Assembly (NCBI GenBank): GCA_963775575.1
Contig: CAVZJG010000002.1
Span: 2,232,001-2,296,000, forward strand
DNA length: 64,000 bases
DNA from: Roseiarcus sp963775575
Lineage (GTDB): Bacteria > Pseudomonadota > Alphaproteobacteria > Rhizobiales > Beijerinckiaceae
Direction: 5' to 3'
The position numbers were made by a program, and so were the translations under genes. Positions 1 to 8,652 of the stretch are shown piece after piece. The notes under the pieces were generated by a model. The model was not told where the DNA came from. It saw only the letters and a program-made list of their open reading frames with translations, and made no database searches. Each line of letters opens with the position of its first letter. Positions within the stretch are counted from its first letter, which is position 1.

Positions 1-2
1 GC

Positions 3-833
3 GGCGCGACGGTGACCCTTGGTTGGAACTCCCGGAGCGGCTTCCTGCCCTATCGATGGCAAGGCTACAACGAAGGGCTGTTGGTCTACTTGCTGGGCCT
101 GGGCTCGCCGACGCATCCGCTGCCGGTCGAAAGTTATCCGCAATGGACCGCCACCTACCAGTCGCGAAAAATCTACGATCAGGAATTTCTGTACGCGGGG
201 CCGTTGTTCACGCATCAATTCCCTCATGTCTGGATCGATTTTCGCGGAATTCAGGACGAATATATGCGCGGCAAGCGCAGCGACTATTTTGAGAACAGCC
301 GTCGCGCGACCCACGTTCACCGGCAGTACGCGATCGCCAATCCCTGCCGTTTCTCCGGCTACGGCGAAAACGCCTGGGGGATCACGGCGAGCGATGGCCC
401 GGGCCCGGCGACCTATCGCATCAGGGGAGAGAAGCGACGCTTCTTTGGCTATTTAGCTCGAGGCGCGCCTGACGGACCCGACGACGGCACCCTCGCTCCG
501 TGGGCGGTCGCCGCGTCCTTGCCGTTCGCGCCCGAGATTGTCGCGCCGGCTCTGCGATATTTCGAGGCGCTGAAGCTGCGGGAAAGCAACCCCTATGGGT
601 TCAAGGCCACATTCAACGCCACGATCGCCGAGAGATTCCGTCCGCCGCAACTCTGGGTTTCGCCGTTTCACTTCGGCATCAACCAGGGGCCCATCGTCCT
701 GATGATCGAGAATTTCCGCACCGGTCTCATCTGGAGTTTGATGCGGCGATGTCCCTATCTCGTGGTCGGGCTCGACAGAGCCGGATTTACCGGCGGCTGG
801 CTTGGCGCGCGGAAGCCGGCGGGTCCAGACTGA
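3..833 (+). CDS. glucoamylase-family protein (glycoamylase-like domain), 5' part missing
   Basis: C-terminal part of a carbohydrate-active protein of the glycoamylase-like family (GH15-related fold). The reading frame is open from the first codons of the window, so the gene starts upstream. About 275 residues remain. They carry the conserved family blocks: GFLPYRWQGYNEG and LGLGSPTHPLP near the start, FLYAGPLFTHQFPHVWIDFRG about 40 residues further, then YFENSRRAT and GYGENAWGITASDGPGP. The end is well conserved (FGINQGPIVLMIENFRTGLIW), so the C-terminus looks complete. Members often act on alpha- or beta-glucans in the periplasm; the exact substrate cannot be read from this fragment. The nearest downstream gene runs on the other strand. 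Confidence 0.85.
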   Translation, partial: GATVTLGWNSRSGFLPYRWQGYNEGLLVYLLGLGSPTHPLPVESYPQWTATYQSRKIYDQEFLYAGPLFTHQFPHVWIDFRGIQDEYMRGKRSDYFENSRRATHVHRQYAIANPCRFSGYGENAWGITASDGPGPATYRIRGEKRRFFGYLARGAPDGPDDGTLAPWAVAASLPFAPEIVAPALRYFEALKLRESNPYGFKATFNATIAERFRPPQLWVSPFHFGINQGPIVLMIENFRTGLIWSLMRRCPYLVVGLDRAGFTGGWLGARKPAGPD

Positions 834-875
834 CACGACCGAGTTCTTGGTTGCACGAACGCCGACGCGCGCGGC

Positions 876-1622
876 TCACGTCTTGAGACACGCGCAGATC
901 GCCTCGATGACCCGCTTGGTTTCCTCCGGATCGCGCACTCGGATGGACTCCACGCCAGCCTGTTTCGCGGGATAGTCGTTGCCGCCGGGAAAGATCGCGT
1001 CGCCGACGAAGATCATGTCCGCGATCGGCACGCCGAGCGTCTCCTTCAGCTTCTTTATCCCGTAGGCCTTGTCGATGCCGGGCCGCGTGACGTCGATCGA
1101 TGTGGCGCCGCCCAACCGTATCGAGAAGCCTGGAATCATCGGCTCGAGAATCGCTTCGATCTTCTGACGCTTGGCGAAATCGGGATCCCATTTCGCCTTC
1201 TCGGCCAACGGCGCCTGCTGACCGAGCGCCGAGAACGTGATCTGGCTGTCGCGGTCCTCGATCAGATCGCCCCAATGCTTGTCCGCCCTGAAGCCGGAGC
1301 GGTCGACCGCCCGATCGAGCGCGCTTATGATCTTCTTCTTGTCGTCGGCGGTGAAATCCTCGGAATAGAGCTTCTTCCAGCCGCCGTCGAAACGATAGAA
1401 TTTGGTGCCGCAGGTCGGCAGCATCGAGAGGCCTTTCAGCCGATCGTCGTGGGGGAGAAAGGCCAGCGCCTGCTTCTCGAACTGCGCCCAGGCGCCGCCC
1501 GATATGACGGCGACTTCGACGATGCCGAGCAACCGGCCCAGCAGCGCCGCCATCTCCGCGTCGAGAGACGACTTGCTCGGCGCGAGCGTGCCGTCGAGAT
1601 CGAAAACGACGAGCCTCTTCAT
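876..1622 (-). CDS. HAD-IIB family phosphatase, phosphomannomutase-like
   Basis: HAD hydrolase of about 248 residues. Motif I DLDGTLAPSK places the nucleophile at Asp8 and the acid/base at Asp10. Motif II is VISGG, and motif IV is the GDAIFPGGNDYP stretch near the C-terminus. The DxDGTL...PSK start and the GDxxFxGGND loop are typical of the type IIB group that contains eukaryotic-type phosphomannomutases and sugar-phosphate phosphatases. I chose the Met at 1622 because motif I begins there directly; an upstream Met adds nine atypical residues. It is the last gene of a minus-strand run behind a proton ATPase and a PPK2 kinase. The substrate is unknown. Confidence 0.85.
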   Translation of the reverse strand: MKRLVVFDLDGTLAPSKSSLDAEMAALLGRLLGIVEVAVISGGAWAQFEKQALAFLPHDDRLKGLSMLPTCGTKFYRFDGGWKKLYSEDFTADDKKKIISALDRAVDRSGFRADKHWGDLIEDRDSQITFSALGQQAPLAEKAKWDPDFAKRQKIEAILEPMIPGFSIRLGGATSIDVTRPGIDKAYGIKKLKETLGVPIADMIFVGDAIFPGGNDYPAKQAGVESIRVRDPEETKRVIEAICACLKT

Positions 1623-1725
1623 TTGGGCGCCTGAACGTCGAAGCGGCAATTCGGCGGGCGGCGCGACGCCGAGGGATTGGACGGCGGATCGGAGCGGCTC
1701 GCGCCGCCGGGCGAACGGGGTCCGC

Positions 1726-2595
1726 TCATTTGGTCAGCGCCTTGCGGAACGCTTGCAACTCGATCTTCCGCTTCGCGTCCGTCTTCGGATAGCTCATCGC
1801 GAGCCGCTCCAGCGTGTCGAGCAGGATCTGCGAGACGATCAAACGGGCGTTCTCCTTGTCGTCGGCGGGAACCACATACCAAGGCGCGGCGTCGGCGCTC
1901 GTCTCGCTCAGGCACTCCTCGTAGGCCTTGACGTAGTCGTCCCAGAATTTGCGCTCCTTCAAATCCGCATCGCTGAATTTCCAGTTCTTCTCGGGGTCGT
2001 CGATGCGCTCGAGAAAACGCTTGCGTTGCTCCTCCCTCGAGAGGTGGAGAAAGACTTTGACGACACGGGTTCCATTGACGTCGAGGTGCCTTTCAAAGTC
2101 GTTGATCGAGCGATATCGCTCGCGCCAGACCTTCTTGTCGTGATGCAGCGGGTCGGGGATGGCCTCGCGATCGAGAATTTCTGGGTGCACGCGAACGACG
2201 AGCACTTCCTCGTAATAGGATCGGTTGAAGATCGCGATCCGGCCGCGCTCGGGCAGGTCCCGCGTCGTGCGCCAGAGGAAATCGTGCTCCAGCTCGGCCT
2301 CTGACGGTTGCTTGAAGCTGTAGACGCGGCATCCCTGAGGATTGACGCCCGACATCACGTGGCGGATCGCGCCGTCCTTTCCCGCCGCGTCGGTCGCCTG
2401 AAGGATCAGCAACACGGCGTGGCGATTTAAGGCCCAGTGGAGTTCCTGCAACTCGGCGAGCTTGGCGACGTGCTCTTCCAGCAGGCTCTTGTATTGCTCC
2501 TTGGATTTGTAGACCGGGTCGACCTTCGTCGGCCACTTCTCGAGGTTGACCTTGTCACCCTCGCGCACCCGAAAGTCCTTCGACTCGATTTTCAT
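1726..2595 (-). CDS. ppk2: polyphosphate kinase 2 family protein (single domain)
   Basis: Polyphosphate:nucleotide phosphotransferase of the PPK2 family, 289 residues, the usual length for the single-domain form. The Walker A-like TDAAGKDG lies at about residues 68-75 and the Walker B/lid region RIAIFNRSYYEE at about 119-130. The conserved SFKQPSEAELEHDFLWR follows the first lobe. These enzymes use polyphosphate to phosphorylate AMP, ADP or GDP in the cytoplasm; which nucleotide is used cannot be told by eye. The start at 2595 is favoured by an AAAGGAT ribosome site six bases upstream. It lies 45 bp downstream of the proton-ATPase gene and 103 bp upstream of the HAD gene, consistent with one operon for energy stress. 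Confidence 0.92.
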   Translation of the reverse strand: MKIESKDFRVREGDKVNLEKWPTKVDPVYKSKEQYKSLLEEHVAKLAELQELHWALNRHAVLLILQATDAAGKDGAIRHVMSGVNPQGCRVYSFKQPSEAELEHDFLWRTTRDLPERGRIAIFNRSYYEEVLVVRVHPEILDREAIPDPLHHDKKVWRERYRSINDFERHLDVNGTRVVKVFLHLSREEQRKRFLERIDDPEKNWKFSDADLKERKFWDDYVKAYEECLSETSADAAPWYVVPADDKENARLIVSQILLDTLERLAMSYPKTDAKRKIELQAFRKALTK

Positions 2596-2640
2596 TCTTG
2601 ATCCTTTCGGCGGCGCTCCGCCGCTCATCATATCGGGGAG

Positions 2641-5211
2641 TCACCCGGCAGCTTTGGCTTCAGGCTTGGCCTCGACGCTTTTGGCGGCGTCGACCTTGGC
2701 GTTGCCGGCCTCGTCTTCGTCCTGCCGCTTGGGCGCGGCCTTCTTCGTGGCGGCGAGAACGCGATAGGCGAGCAGCTTCAGCGGATCGGTGACGAGGAAC
2801 CAGCTCAGGCCGTAGCCCCAGACCAGCGCGGCCCAGCCCCACCACAACGGCGTCACGAGGAAGCCAGAGAGACAGATCGCCGTCGCCAGGATTTGCGTGC
2901 CGACGACCGCGCCCAACAGGATCGGAGCCGGCCGGATCGTCCACCAGGGGCCGCGCGTGCGGGTCTGGAAGATCGTGAGATGACCGGCAACCGACAGCAG
3001 CAGATACATCATGGTTTGGAGCTGCGGACGGTCGATGTGGAAGACTCGATCGCCCAGATAAAATAGCCCGAAAGCGGCGATCGGGCCGACGAGCCCCAGT
3101 ACGGTGGCGATCGTCAGAACCGTCCGCATGTCCCAGACTTCGGGCTGGTTCCGATAGCGGACATTGTCATAGGCGATCGACAGGATCGCGCCGTCGTTGA
3201 GCAGTGCGAGCATCACGATCATGATCGCGGTGACGGGAAAGAAGTTGAAGACGACGATCGCCAGCGTCATGAACAGGAGCACGCGCAACGTCTCGGCGAT
3301 GCGGTAGATCGCGTAGCTGTTCATCCGTTGGAATATCTCGCGGCTCTCCTTGATCGCGTCGATGATCACGCCGAGTCCCGGCATGACCAGCACGATGGAT
3401 GCGGCCGCGCGCGCGGCGTCGGTCGCGCCGGAGACGGCAAAGCCGCAATCGGCCCTCTTCAGCGCGGGCGCATCGTTGACGCCGTCGCCCGTCATGCCGA
3501 CGATGTGGTCGTGCTTCTGCATGACGTCGACAATGTGGAACTTGTGCTCGGGAAAGACCTGGGCGAAACCGTCGGCGTTCTCGATCGACTTGGCGATCTC
3601 GGGCGTTTCGTCCGTCTTGGAATCGCCGAGCGAGCCGCCGTCGAGAATGTTTGCGCCCATCCCCAGGGTTTTGGCCATCTCGCACGCGATCGCCAGCGCG
3701 TCGCCCGTCACCATCTTGATCTTGACGCCCATCTTAGCCGCCGTCGCGATGGTCTCCTTTGCATCCACGCGCGGAGGGTCGAAAAGGGGCAACACCCCGA
3801 GCAATCGCCATTTCCCGTCGTCCTCGGCTCGTGCGACGCCGAGCGCGCGAAAGCCGCGGGCGGCGAAGTCGTTCACAGCCTTGTCGACCGCGTCCTTCAC
3901 GGCGGCGGCATTGGCGGATAGGCCCTGGATGACCTGCGGCGCGCCCTTCGTCACCTTGAAGAACTTGCCGTCCGCGCCCTTCACCGTCGCCTCGGTGCGC
4001 TTGTGCACGGGATCGAACGGCTTGAAATGCGTCACTTGATAGGGCTTCAACGCGCCCTTGTCCTTCAGGCCGCCGAGCACCGCCAGATCGATGGTGTCGT
4101 CGTTCTCCTGTCGCGAGGCGAGAGCGCCCGCCAGGATCAGATCGTCGGGCGTGATCTTGTCGAGGCAGAACGGCGCTCCGAGCGTCAGCTTGTTCTGCGT
4201 CAGCGTGCCCGTCTTGTCGGCGCACAGCACGTCGACGCCGGCCAATTCCTCGATCGCGACGAGTTTGCTGACGATCGCCTGTTTCTTCGCGAGCTTGCGC
4301 GCCCCCACCGCCATTGTCACCGACAACACCGTGGGCATCGCCACGGGGATGGCGGCCACGGTCAGGACGAGCGCGAATTGCAGGGTCGTGAGAATGGCTT
4401 CGCCGCGATAGATCGACAGCGCGACGATCACGGCCACCATGATCAACGCGAGAACGATCAGAAAGTCGCCAATCTTCAACACGGCCTTCTGGAAATGACT
4501 GACCGTGACCGCCGTCTCGACCAGTTCCGCCGTCTTGCCGAAATAGGTCTTGCCGCCCGTCGCGTAGACCAGCGCGTCGATCTCGCCACGCCGGACAATC
4601 GAACCGGAGAACACCGCGTCGGCGGTTTTGCGCGTCGCCGGAAGCGACTCGCCCGTCAGCGCCGATTGATCCACGGAGATTTCATCGCCGTCCAGCAAGC
4701 GCGCGTCGGCGGGAACGATGTCGCCTAGCCGCAGACGGATCGCGTCGCCGGGTACCAGGTCTTTTGCGGGCGGCGTGACCCATTTTCCGTCGCGCTTGAC
4801 GCGCGCCTTGATCGCGAGCCGCGCCTTCAAAGCGTCGATCGCATTGCCGGCCTCGCGTTCTTCCCAGAAGCCGATGGTCGCGTTGGCGAGGAGCAGCACG
4901 AGAATGATGAAGAAGTCGGGCCAGTGGCGAACGATGGCGGAGAGCACCACCGCGACTTCGATCATCCACGGAATGGGGCCCCAGAAGTAGCCGAGGAATT
5001 TGAGCAGCGCGTTTGCTTTCTTTTCCGCGATTTCGTTGGGGCCATATTGGATCAGCCGCTTCTCCGCCTCGGCTTGCGTAAGCCCATCCGGCGACGACCC
5101 CAATTTTGCCTGCAAGTCAGGCATCGAAAGGGATTTCAGGGCTTCGTTCGGATCGGGCTTCGATCCCGGCCTGGAGACCGCAGCTTGGGAGCGGGCGTCG
5201 TTGGATCCCAT
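2641..5211 (-). CDS. plasma-membrane proton-efflux P-type ATPase (type IIIA)
   Basis: P-type ATPase of 856 residues, matching the fungal/plant-type H+-ATPases found in some bacteria. It has an N-terminal cation-ATPase domain, paired membrane segments at about residues 72-115, the actuator TGES at 186-189, the membrane motif PVAMP at 289-293 (P-x-x-x-P, typical of proton pumps, in place of CPC), the phosphorylation site DKTGTLT with Asp332, and the hinge GDGVNDAP. A cluster of membrane helices follows. The C-terminus ends in an Ala/Lys-rich tail. It pumps protons out of the cell using ATP. It is first in a minus-strand operon with ppk2 and a HAD phosphatase, which suggests a role in acid or energy stress. 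Confidence 0.95.
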   Translation of the reverse strand: MGSNDARSQAAVSRPGSKPDPNEALKSLSMPDLQAKLGSSPDGLTQAEAEKRLIQYGPNEIAEKKANALLKFLGYFWGPIPWMIEVAVVLSAIVRHWPDFFIILVLLLANATIGFWEEREAGNAIDALKARLAIKARVKRDGKWVTPPAKDLVPGDAIRLRLGDIVPADARLLDGDEISVDQSALTGESLPATRKTADAVFSGSIVRRGEIDALVYATGGKTYFGKTAELVETAVTVSHFQKAVLKIGDFLIVLALIMVAVIVALSIYRGEAILTTLQFALVLTVAAIPVAMPTVLSVTMAVGARKLAKKQAIVSKLVAIEELAGVDVLCADKTGTLTQNKLTLGAPFCLDKITPDDLILAGALASRQENDDTIDLAVLGGLKDKGALKPYQVTHFKPFDPVHKRTEATVKGADGKFFKVTKGAPQVIQGLSANAAAVKDAVDKAVNDFAARGFRALGVARAEDDGKWRLLGVLPLFDPPRVDAKETIATAAKMGVKIKMVTGDALAIACEMAKTLGMGANILDGGSLGDSKTDETPEIAKSIENADGFAQVFPEHKFHIVDVMQKHDHIVGMTGDGVNDAPALKRADCGFAVSGATDAARAAASIVLVMPGLGVIIDAIKESREIFQRMNSYAIYRIAETLRVLLFMTLAIVVFNFFPVTAIMIVMLALLNDGAILSIAYDNVRYRNQPEVWDMRTVLTIATVLGLVGPIAAFGLFYLGDRVFHIDRPQLQTMMYLLLSVAGHLTIFQTRTRGPWWTIRPAPILLGAVVGTQILATAICLSGFLVTPLWWGWAALVWGYGLSWFLVTDPLKLLAYRVLAATKKAAPKRQDEDEAGNAKVDAAKSVEAKPEAKAAG

Positions 5212-5278
5212 AATGGATGTTCCTTCTGTCTTTGCGATGCCCCGCGTTTCGCGATCTGCGGGATATCTGTCTTCGCGG

Positions 5279-5653
5279 TCATGCCCTTTCGGGAGCGCCC
5301 GTGATCCAGTCTTTCGCGGCAGGCAATTCGGCGAGCCTGAACAGCCGGACTTCCCCGTGAAAGAATGGTTTGAACATGTTGATCATTGCGCTCATCCACG
5401 CGTGATCCGTGACCACGGCGATGCGGCTGAAATCGCGCCAGTGCCTGAGGCCGAACGCGCTGTCATCCCACAACGCCTCAAGCTCAAAGCCCGTGAAATC
5501 CTTCCCGATGACATAGAGCATCCTGACCGGACCTTTAGCCATCATCGCTTCGGCCTTGGGGATAAGCGCGTTGCGATAATCTTCGTGCGTTACTTTGCCA
5601 CTGGCTTCGATCGCCGTCACGTCCGGCGGCAGGCCCTCGATGAATTTGAACAT
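5279..5653 (-). CDS. SpoIIAA-like (STAS-related) protein
   Basis: Small cytoplasmic protein of 124 residues with the pattern of the SpoIIAA-like family (PF11964): an N-terminal MFKFIEGLPPDVTAIEASGK, the central VRMLYVIGKDFTGFELEALW and the AVVTDHAWMSAMINMFKPFF helix. Family members have a STAS-like fold and are often found beside stress genes; no biochemical activity is established. I chose the Met at 5653, which starts the conserved block; longer readings add a basic, low-complexity N-terminus. It stands between the proton-ATPase operon and a patatin gene. Confidence 0.75.
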   Translation of the reverse strand: MFKFIEGLPPDVTAIEASGKVTHEDYRNALIPKAEAMMAKGPVRMLYVIGKDFTGFELEALWDDSAFGLRHWRDFSRIAVVTDHAWMSAMINMFKPFFHGEVRLFRLAELPAAKDWITGAPERA

Positions 5654-5838
5654 TGTCTCGCTCCCGATGCGTTTACGTCCCGGGAATTCGCGGCGCCGCC
5701 AACGCGCCGCACCAGCGCTCCCGCGTATTTTTGGCGGCGACCGCCGTTTCATCGCTGATCGCGAGACGTCACCGGACGATCGACGCGCCCCGCGTCAAAT
5801 CCCAAACACGACGAACGCTGTCCAACTGCCGCGCGCCG

Positions 5839-7032
5839 TCAGCGAATGACCGGCGCCGCGACCGCCTTCGCCTCGTCCTTCGCCGCCTCGACCTGAGATA
5901 GATCGGTCACCCAAAAGGCGCCGGAGCGAGCCTTCGCGTATCCGTAGTCGTAGAGCTGGCGCATCGCGTCCGTTTCGAAACCGGTGCCGCCGCTATCGCG
6001 GTGATCTCGGTCGACATAAGTCAAATGAAAGCTCAAGCCCTCGCGGGTAGCGACGTTATAGGTCTGGGCGAGCACCGCCTTCGTGCCGACCCGATTCAAA
6101 GTGGACAGCGACTGCGCCGCGATCGCTCCGGCCTGGTCCGGCACGACTGCGAAGCCCGGATCGATGCGGCCGTTGACGATGACATAGAGGGCCGGACGCG
6201 CGGCGCGCAAGATTGGCTTGCCGCCGAACAGCATCGCATCCGGCAACGTATAGACAGGCGCGCTCAGCGTGCCGTCGGCGTGCATCTCTTGGAAGACTCT
6301 GTCGTTCGCCTCGACGTCGATCAGTTGCGGCGCGAAGACCACGGGAACGCTCGCGGAGGCGGCGAGAACTTCGCGGAACAGTTCGAACGCCTTCGGTTCG
6401 CCGCTCGCCGCGATGGCGCCCATGTCCCAGACGACCGCGCGCTGCGCATCGAGATTGGTGGTGACGACCAGCAGGCGCCGCCCCTTTTGGTCCTCGCGCG
6501 CGATCGCCCTGATGAGATCGTCGTCGAGATGGCGCTCGACGAGCCGGCGCAGCCGCTCGCGACCGAACGCCCCGGGGCCGAACAACGCTCCGAGAGGATT
6601 GGGCTCTCCGATCAAGCGTTGCGCTTCGCCGTCCGTGTAGACTTGCCGGAGCCTGTCGTCGTAATCCGGCCCGAGAAAGGCGAAGGGCGCGATCAGCGCG
6701 CCGGTCGACACGCCGGAAACGATGGTGAATTCCGGCCGCGTCCCCGACACGCTCCAGCCGTTGAGAACGCCCGCGCCGAAGGCGCCGCTCCCGCCGCCGC
6801 CGGACAGCGCGAGATAGACGAACGGCCGCCCTTTCTGCACGACGGCGTGTCGCGCGACGCCTTGAATCACGCTTGCCGTGGCGTCGGCCCAATAGCGAAT
6901 ATTGGGCGCGCCGATGGCGACCGCGGTCATCTCGTCGGACTCGGTGAAGGGCGTGCGCGGTTCGCTCGCACAGGCGCCGAGCAGAGCCGTGCTCAGCGCC
7001 AGCGCGGGCAAGGCGTATCCGAGATTCATCAA
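5839..7032 (-). CDS. patatin-like phospholipase, probable lipoprotein
   Basis: Patatin-family acyl hydrolase of 397 residues. The N-terminus is a lipoprotein signal with LLGAC and the acylated Cys at residue 21. The oxyanion-hole glycine run is at about 78-88 (SGGGGSGAFGAG), the nucleophile elbow GVSTG has Ser109, and the dyad Asp lies in the DGT at 253-255. The family hydrolyses phospholipids or other acyl esters; this one would be membrane-anchored facing the periplasm. A gap of 88 bp separates it from the upstream DUF3096 gene on the same strand, so the two may be co-transcribed. Confidence 0.88.
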   Translation of the reverse strand: MMNLGYALPALALSTALLGACASEPRTPFTESDEMTAVAIGAPNIRYWADATASVIQGVARHAVVQKGRPFVYLALSGGGGSGAFGAGVLNGWSVSGTRPEFTIVSGVSTGALIAPFAFLGPDYDDRLRQVYTDGEAQRLIGEPNPLGALFGPGAFGRERLRRLVERHLDDDLIRAIAREDQKGRRLLVVTTNLDAQRAVVWDMGAIAASGEPKAFELFREVLAASASVPVVFAPQLIDVEANDRVFQEMHADGTLSAPVYTLPDAMLFGGKPILRAARPALYVIVNGRIDPGFAVVPDQAGAIAAQSLSTLNRVGTKAVLAQTYNVATREGLSFHLTYVDRDHRDSGGTGFETDAMRQLYDYGYAKARSGAFWVTDLSQVEAAKDEAKAVAAPVIR

Positions 7033-7120
7033 ATGCCGCTCCCGATGAGGTGTCCTTTGGCGGATCGCCTTGCGACGTCTCTTGTTGCGAGGGATGCTGG
7101 CGTTTGGCCTGCGACAAGCG

Positions 7121-7264
7121 TCAGTGAATGAGCCCGAGGCCGATGATTCCCGACACGATCAAGAAGAAGGCGACGATGTAATTGAGCAATCGGGGCATCA
7201 TCAGAATGAGAACGCCGGCGATCAGGGAGACGATGGGTTGAAGGTGGGCGATGCTGAGGGTCAT
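7121..7264 (-). CDS. DUF3096 small membrane protein
   Basis: A 47-residue peptide that is almost all hydrophobic. It starts MTLSIAHLQPIVSLIAGV and continues as two membrane helices separated by MPRLLNY, ending GLGLIH. This is the DUF3096 pattern; members are tiny inner-membrane proteins with no known role, often in stress clusters. A GGAG ribosome site lies about nine bases upstream of the ATG. It precedes the patatin lipoprotein gene on the same strand. Confidence 0.82.
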   Translation of the reverse strand: MTLSIAHLQPIVSLIAGVLILMMPRLLNYIVAFFLIVSGIIGLGLIH

Positions 7265-7553
7265 GGGCGTGCGCTCCTACGGTGATGTCTTAAGAAGACG
7301 CGTCGGCATTGGAGTGATTTCTCTTTTCGGACAAAGCGCGTCTCGGGCCCTGGGGGCCGCGTGCGGCGCTTTGATGACGAGAGCGGAAGCAGGAGCGCCT
7401 TGATGAGCGCCTCATGCTTACGCGCGTCCCCTCGCGCCGCATCGTCTAGTCGCGACACGGCGGAGACGTCGCTTTCGCATTGTCGATTCCGATCCGCGCC
7501 GCCTGAACGCGACAGGGGGCGGCGCGGTAAGGCCGGACTAACCCTTGCGGCGT

Positions 7554-8003
7554 TTAGTGTTTCTTGTTTCCCCCGCCGCCGGAAGGGGCATGACTGACAT
7601 GACTGACATGACTGACGTGACTGACGTGACTGACGTGACTGACATGACTGGCGACGCCCGCATGGAATTTAGGCGCGCCGCCAACTTTGACGCTGGGCGC
7701 GACGCGGTCCGGGCCTCTGGCCCCGCCCTGCGAATGGCCGCGCCAGCCGTGCCAGCCGTCGCCGCCGCCCCAGCCTTGGCCATTGTTCCAGGCATAGCCG
7801 CACCAGTACCAACCTGGACCCTGCCAGCCGTCGTCGTACCAACAATAGTTTTGGCCGCCGAAAAAGAATTGCGCGTTTTCGACAGGCAGGATCTCGGTCG
7901 AAGGGAGGGCGCCGCCGATTGCGGCCTCGGCCGCGCCGGCCAGCGGCAAGGCCATCCCCGCTGCGATAGCGAGCGCGAGGCTCGACAGGAAAAGCGCTTT
8001 CAT
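7554..8003 (-). CDS. secreted Gly/Trp-rich protein with a C-terminal SHV tandem repeat
   Basis: Exported protein of 149 residues. A signal peptide covers about residues 1-28 and ends in an AEA-type site. The middle is rich in Gly, Trp and Tyr (FFFGGQNYCWYDDGWQGPGWYWCGYAWNNG), as in many small alphaproteobacterial secreted proteins. Near the C-terminus (about 119-142) the tripeptide Ser-His-Val is repeated about seven times, encoded by a 9-bp DNA tandem repeat, followed by a Gly run and a basic end. The His-rich tail could bind metal, which is inference. I found no family name that can be defended. Confidence 0.7.
   Translation of the reverse strand: MKALFLSSLALAIAAGMALPLAGAAEAAIGGALPSTEILPVENAQFFFGGQNYCWYDDGWQGPGWYWCGYAWNNGQGWGGGDGWHGWRGHSQGGARGPDRVAPSVKVGGAPKFHAGVASHVSHVSHVSHVSHVSHVSHAPSGGGGNKKH
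7590..7650. repeat. 9-bp tandem repeat (TGACTGACR-type) inside a coding region
   Basis: About seven copies of a 9-bp unit built on catgactga / cgtgactga. The period is a multiple of three, so copy-number changes would lengthen or shorten the Ser-His-Val tail of the secreted protein without a frameshift. Copies differ only in one position (A or G). Confidence 0.85.
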
Positions 8004-8436
8004 GGATGTCTCCTGGTTGGCGTCGATCGACGCGAATTTCCCAAAGCCGCCGCCCCGTCGCTTGAGGACAGGGCCCCGACCCGCCCTGCATAGGCGCTCC
8101 GTTCGGCGAGCGAGAGGCTCGGAATCTACTCACAGGAAAGAGCGACGGCGGGATTTTCAGTCGGCACAACCAAGTCTGCGCGCGGGCCGCTTGCGAATGG
8201 GATGACCACGGCCGACCCCTTTGCGGACGTTCAAATCGAGCAAACAGCGGGCGCCGTCGTCGACGGTATCACGCCAAGATCGCGAGCGTCAGGTCGTTGG
8301 CGGTCGCCACGATCGCATCCGCTCGATGAAGTTTCACAGCCTGCCTCCGGGGCATGCCGGCACTGAGTATATTCCGGCGCTATCGCCGTCCGATGACAGG
8401 GCTACGACTGCATCTTGACCGGATGCAGGTGCTTTC
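8004..8436. other. intergenic region without a supported gene
   Basis: Between the secreted SHV-repeat gene on the minus strand and a small plus-strand gene. It presumably holds two divergent promoters. The only item seen is a 22-codon minus-strand frame at 8269-8337 with a GTG start and a GGAGG site, judged too short to support as a gene. Confidence 0.4.
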
Positions 8437-8652
8437 ATGCGCTATCGCCTCGTTGAAAAGCGGCTTCCCCAGATGCTGTTCCCACCTCGTTCAGAGTCAC
8501 TGGAGAGCGAGTTTGCGAGCCTCTCGACGAAAATTGACGAGGTCCTAAAGCAATTCGACGTGCGGATTGTCGCCGCTGAAGAGGCCGTCGCGGTCGTGCA
8601 GGCCATGCGCAATGTCGAGAAGATCGCCATTGGCGAGGCGCAGCGTCGATGA
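8437..8652 (+). CDS. small protein of unknown function upstream of DUF2865 gene
   Basis: A 71-residue hydrophilic protein, predicted helical (SLESEFASLSTKIDEVLKQF and EEAVAVVQAMRNVEKIAIGEA), possibly a short coiled coil. Its stop overlaps the start of the next gene (ATGA at 8649-8652), which suggests translational coupling and supports it as real. I do not recognise a family. Confidence 0.5.
   Translation: MRYRLVEKRLPQMLFPPRSESLESEFASLSTKIDEVLKQFDVRIVAAEEAVAVVQAMRNVEKIAIGEAQRR

Noticed and set aside
8269..8337. 22-codon minus-strand frame with GTG start and GGAGG site
   Set aside because: Too short to separate from chance and no downstream gene it could lead.
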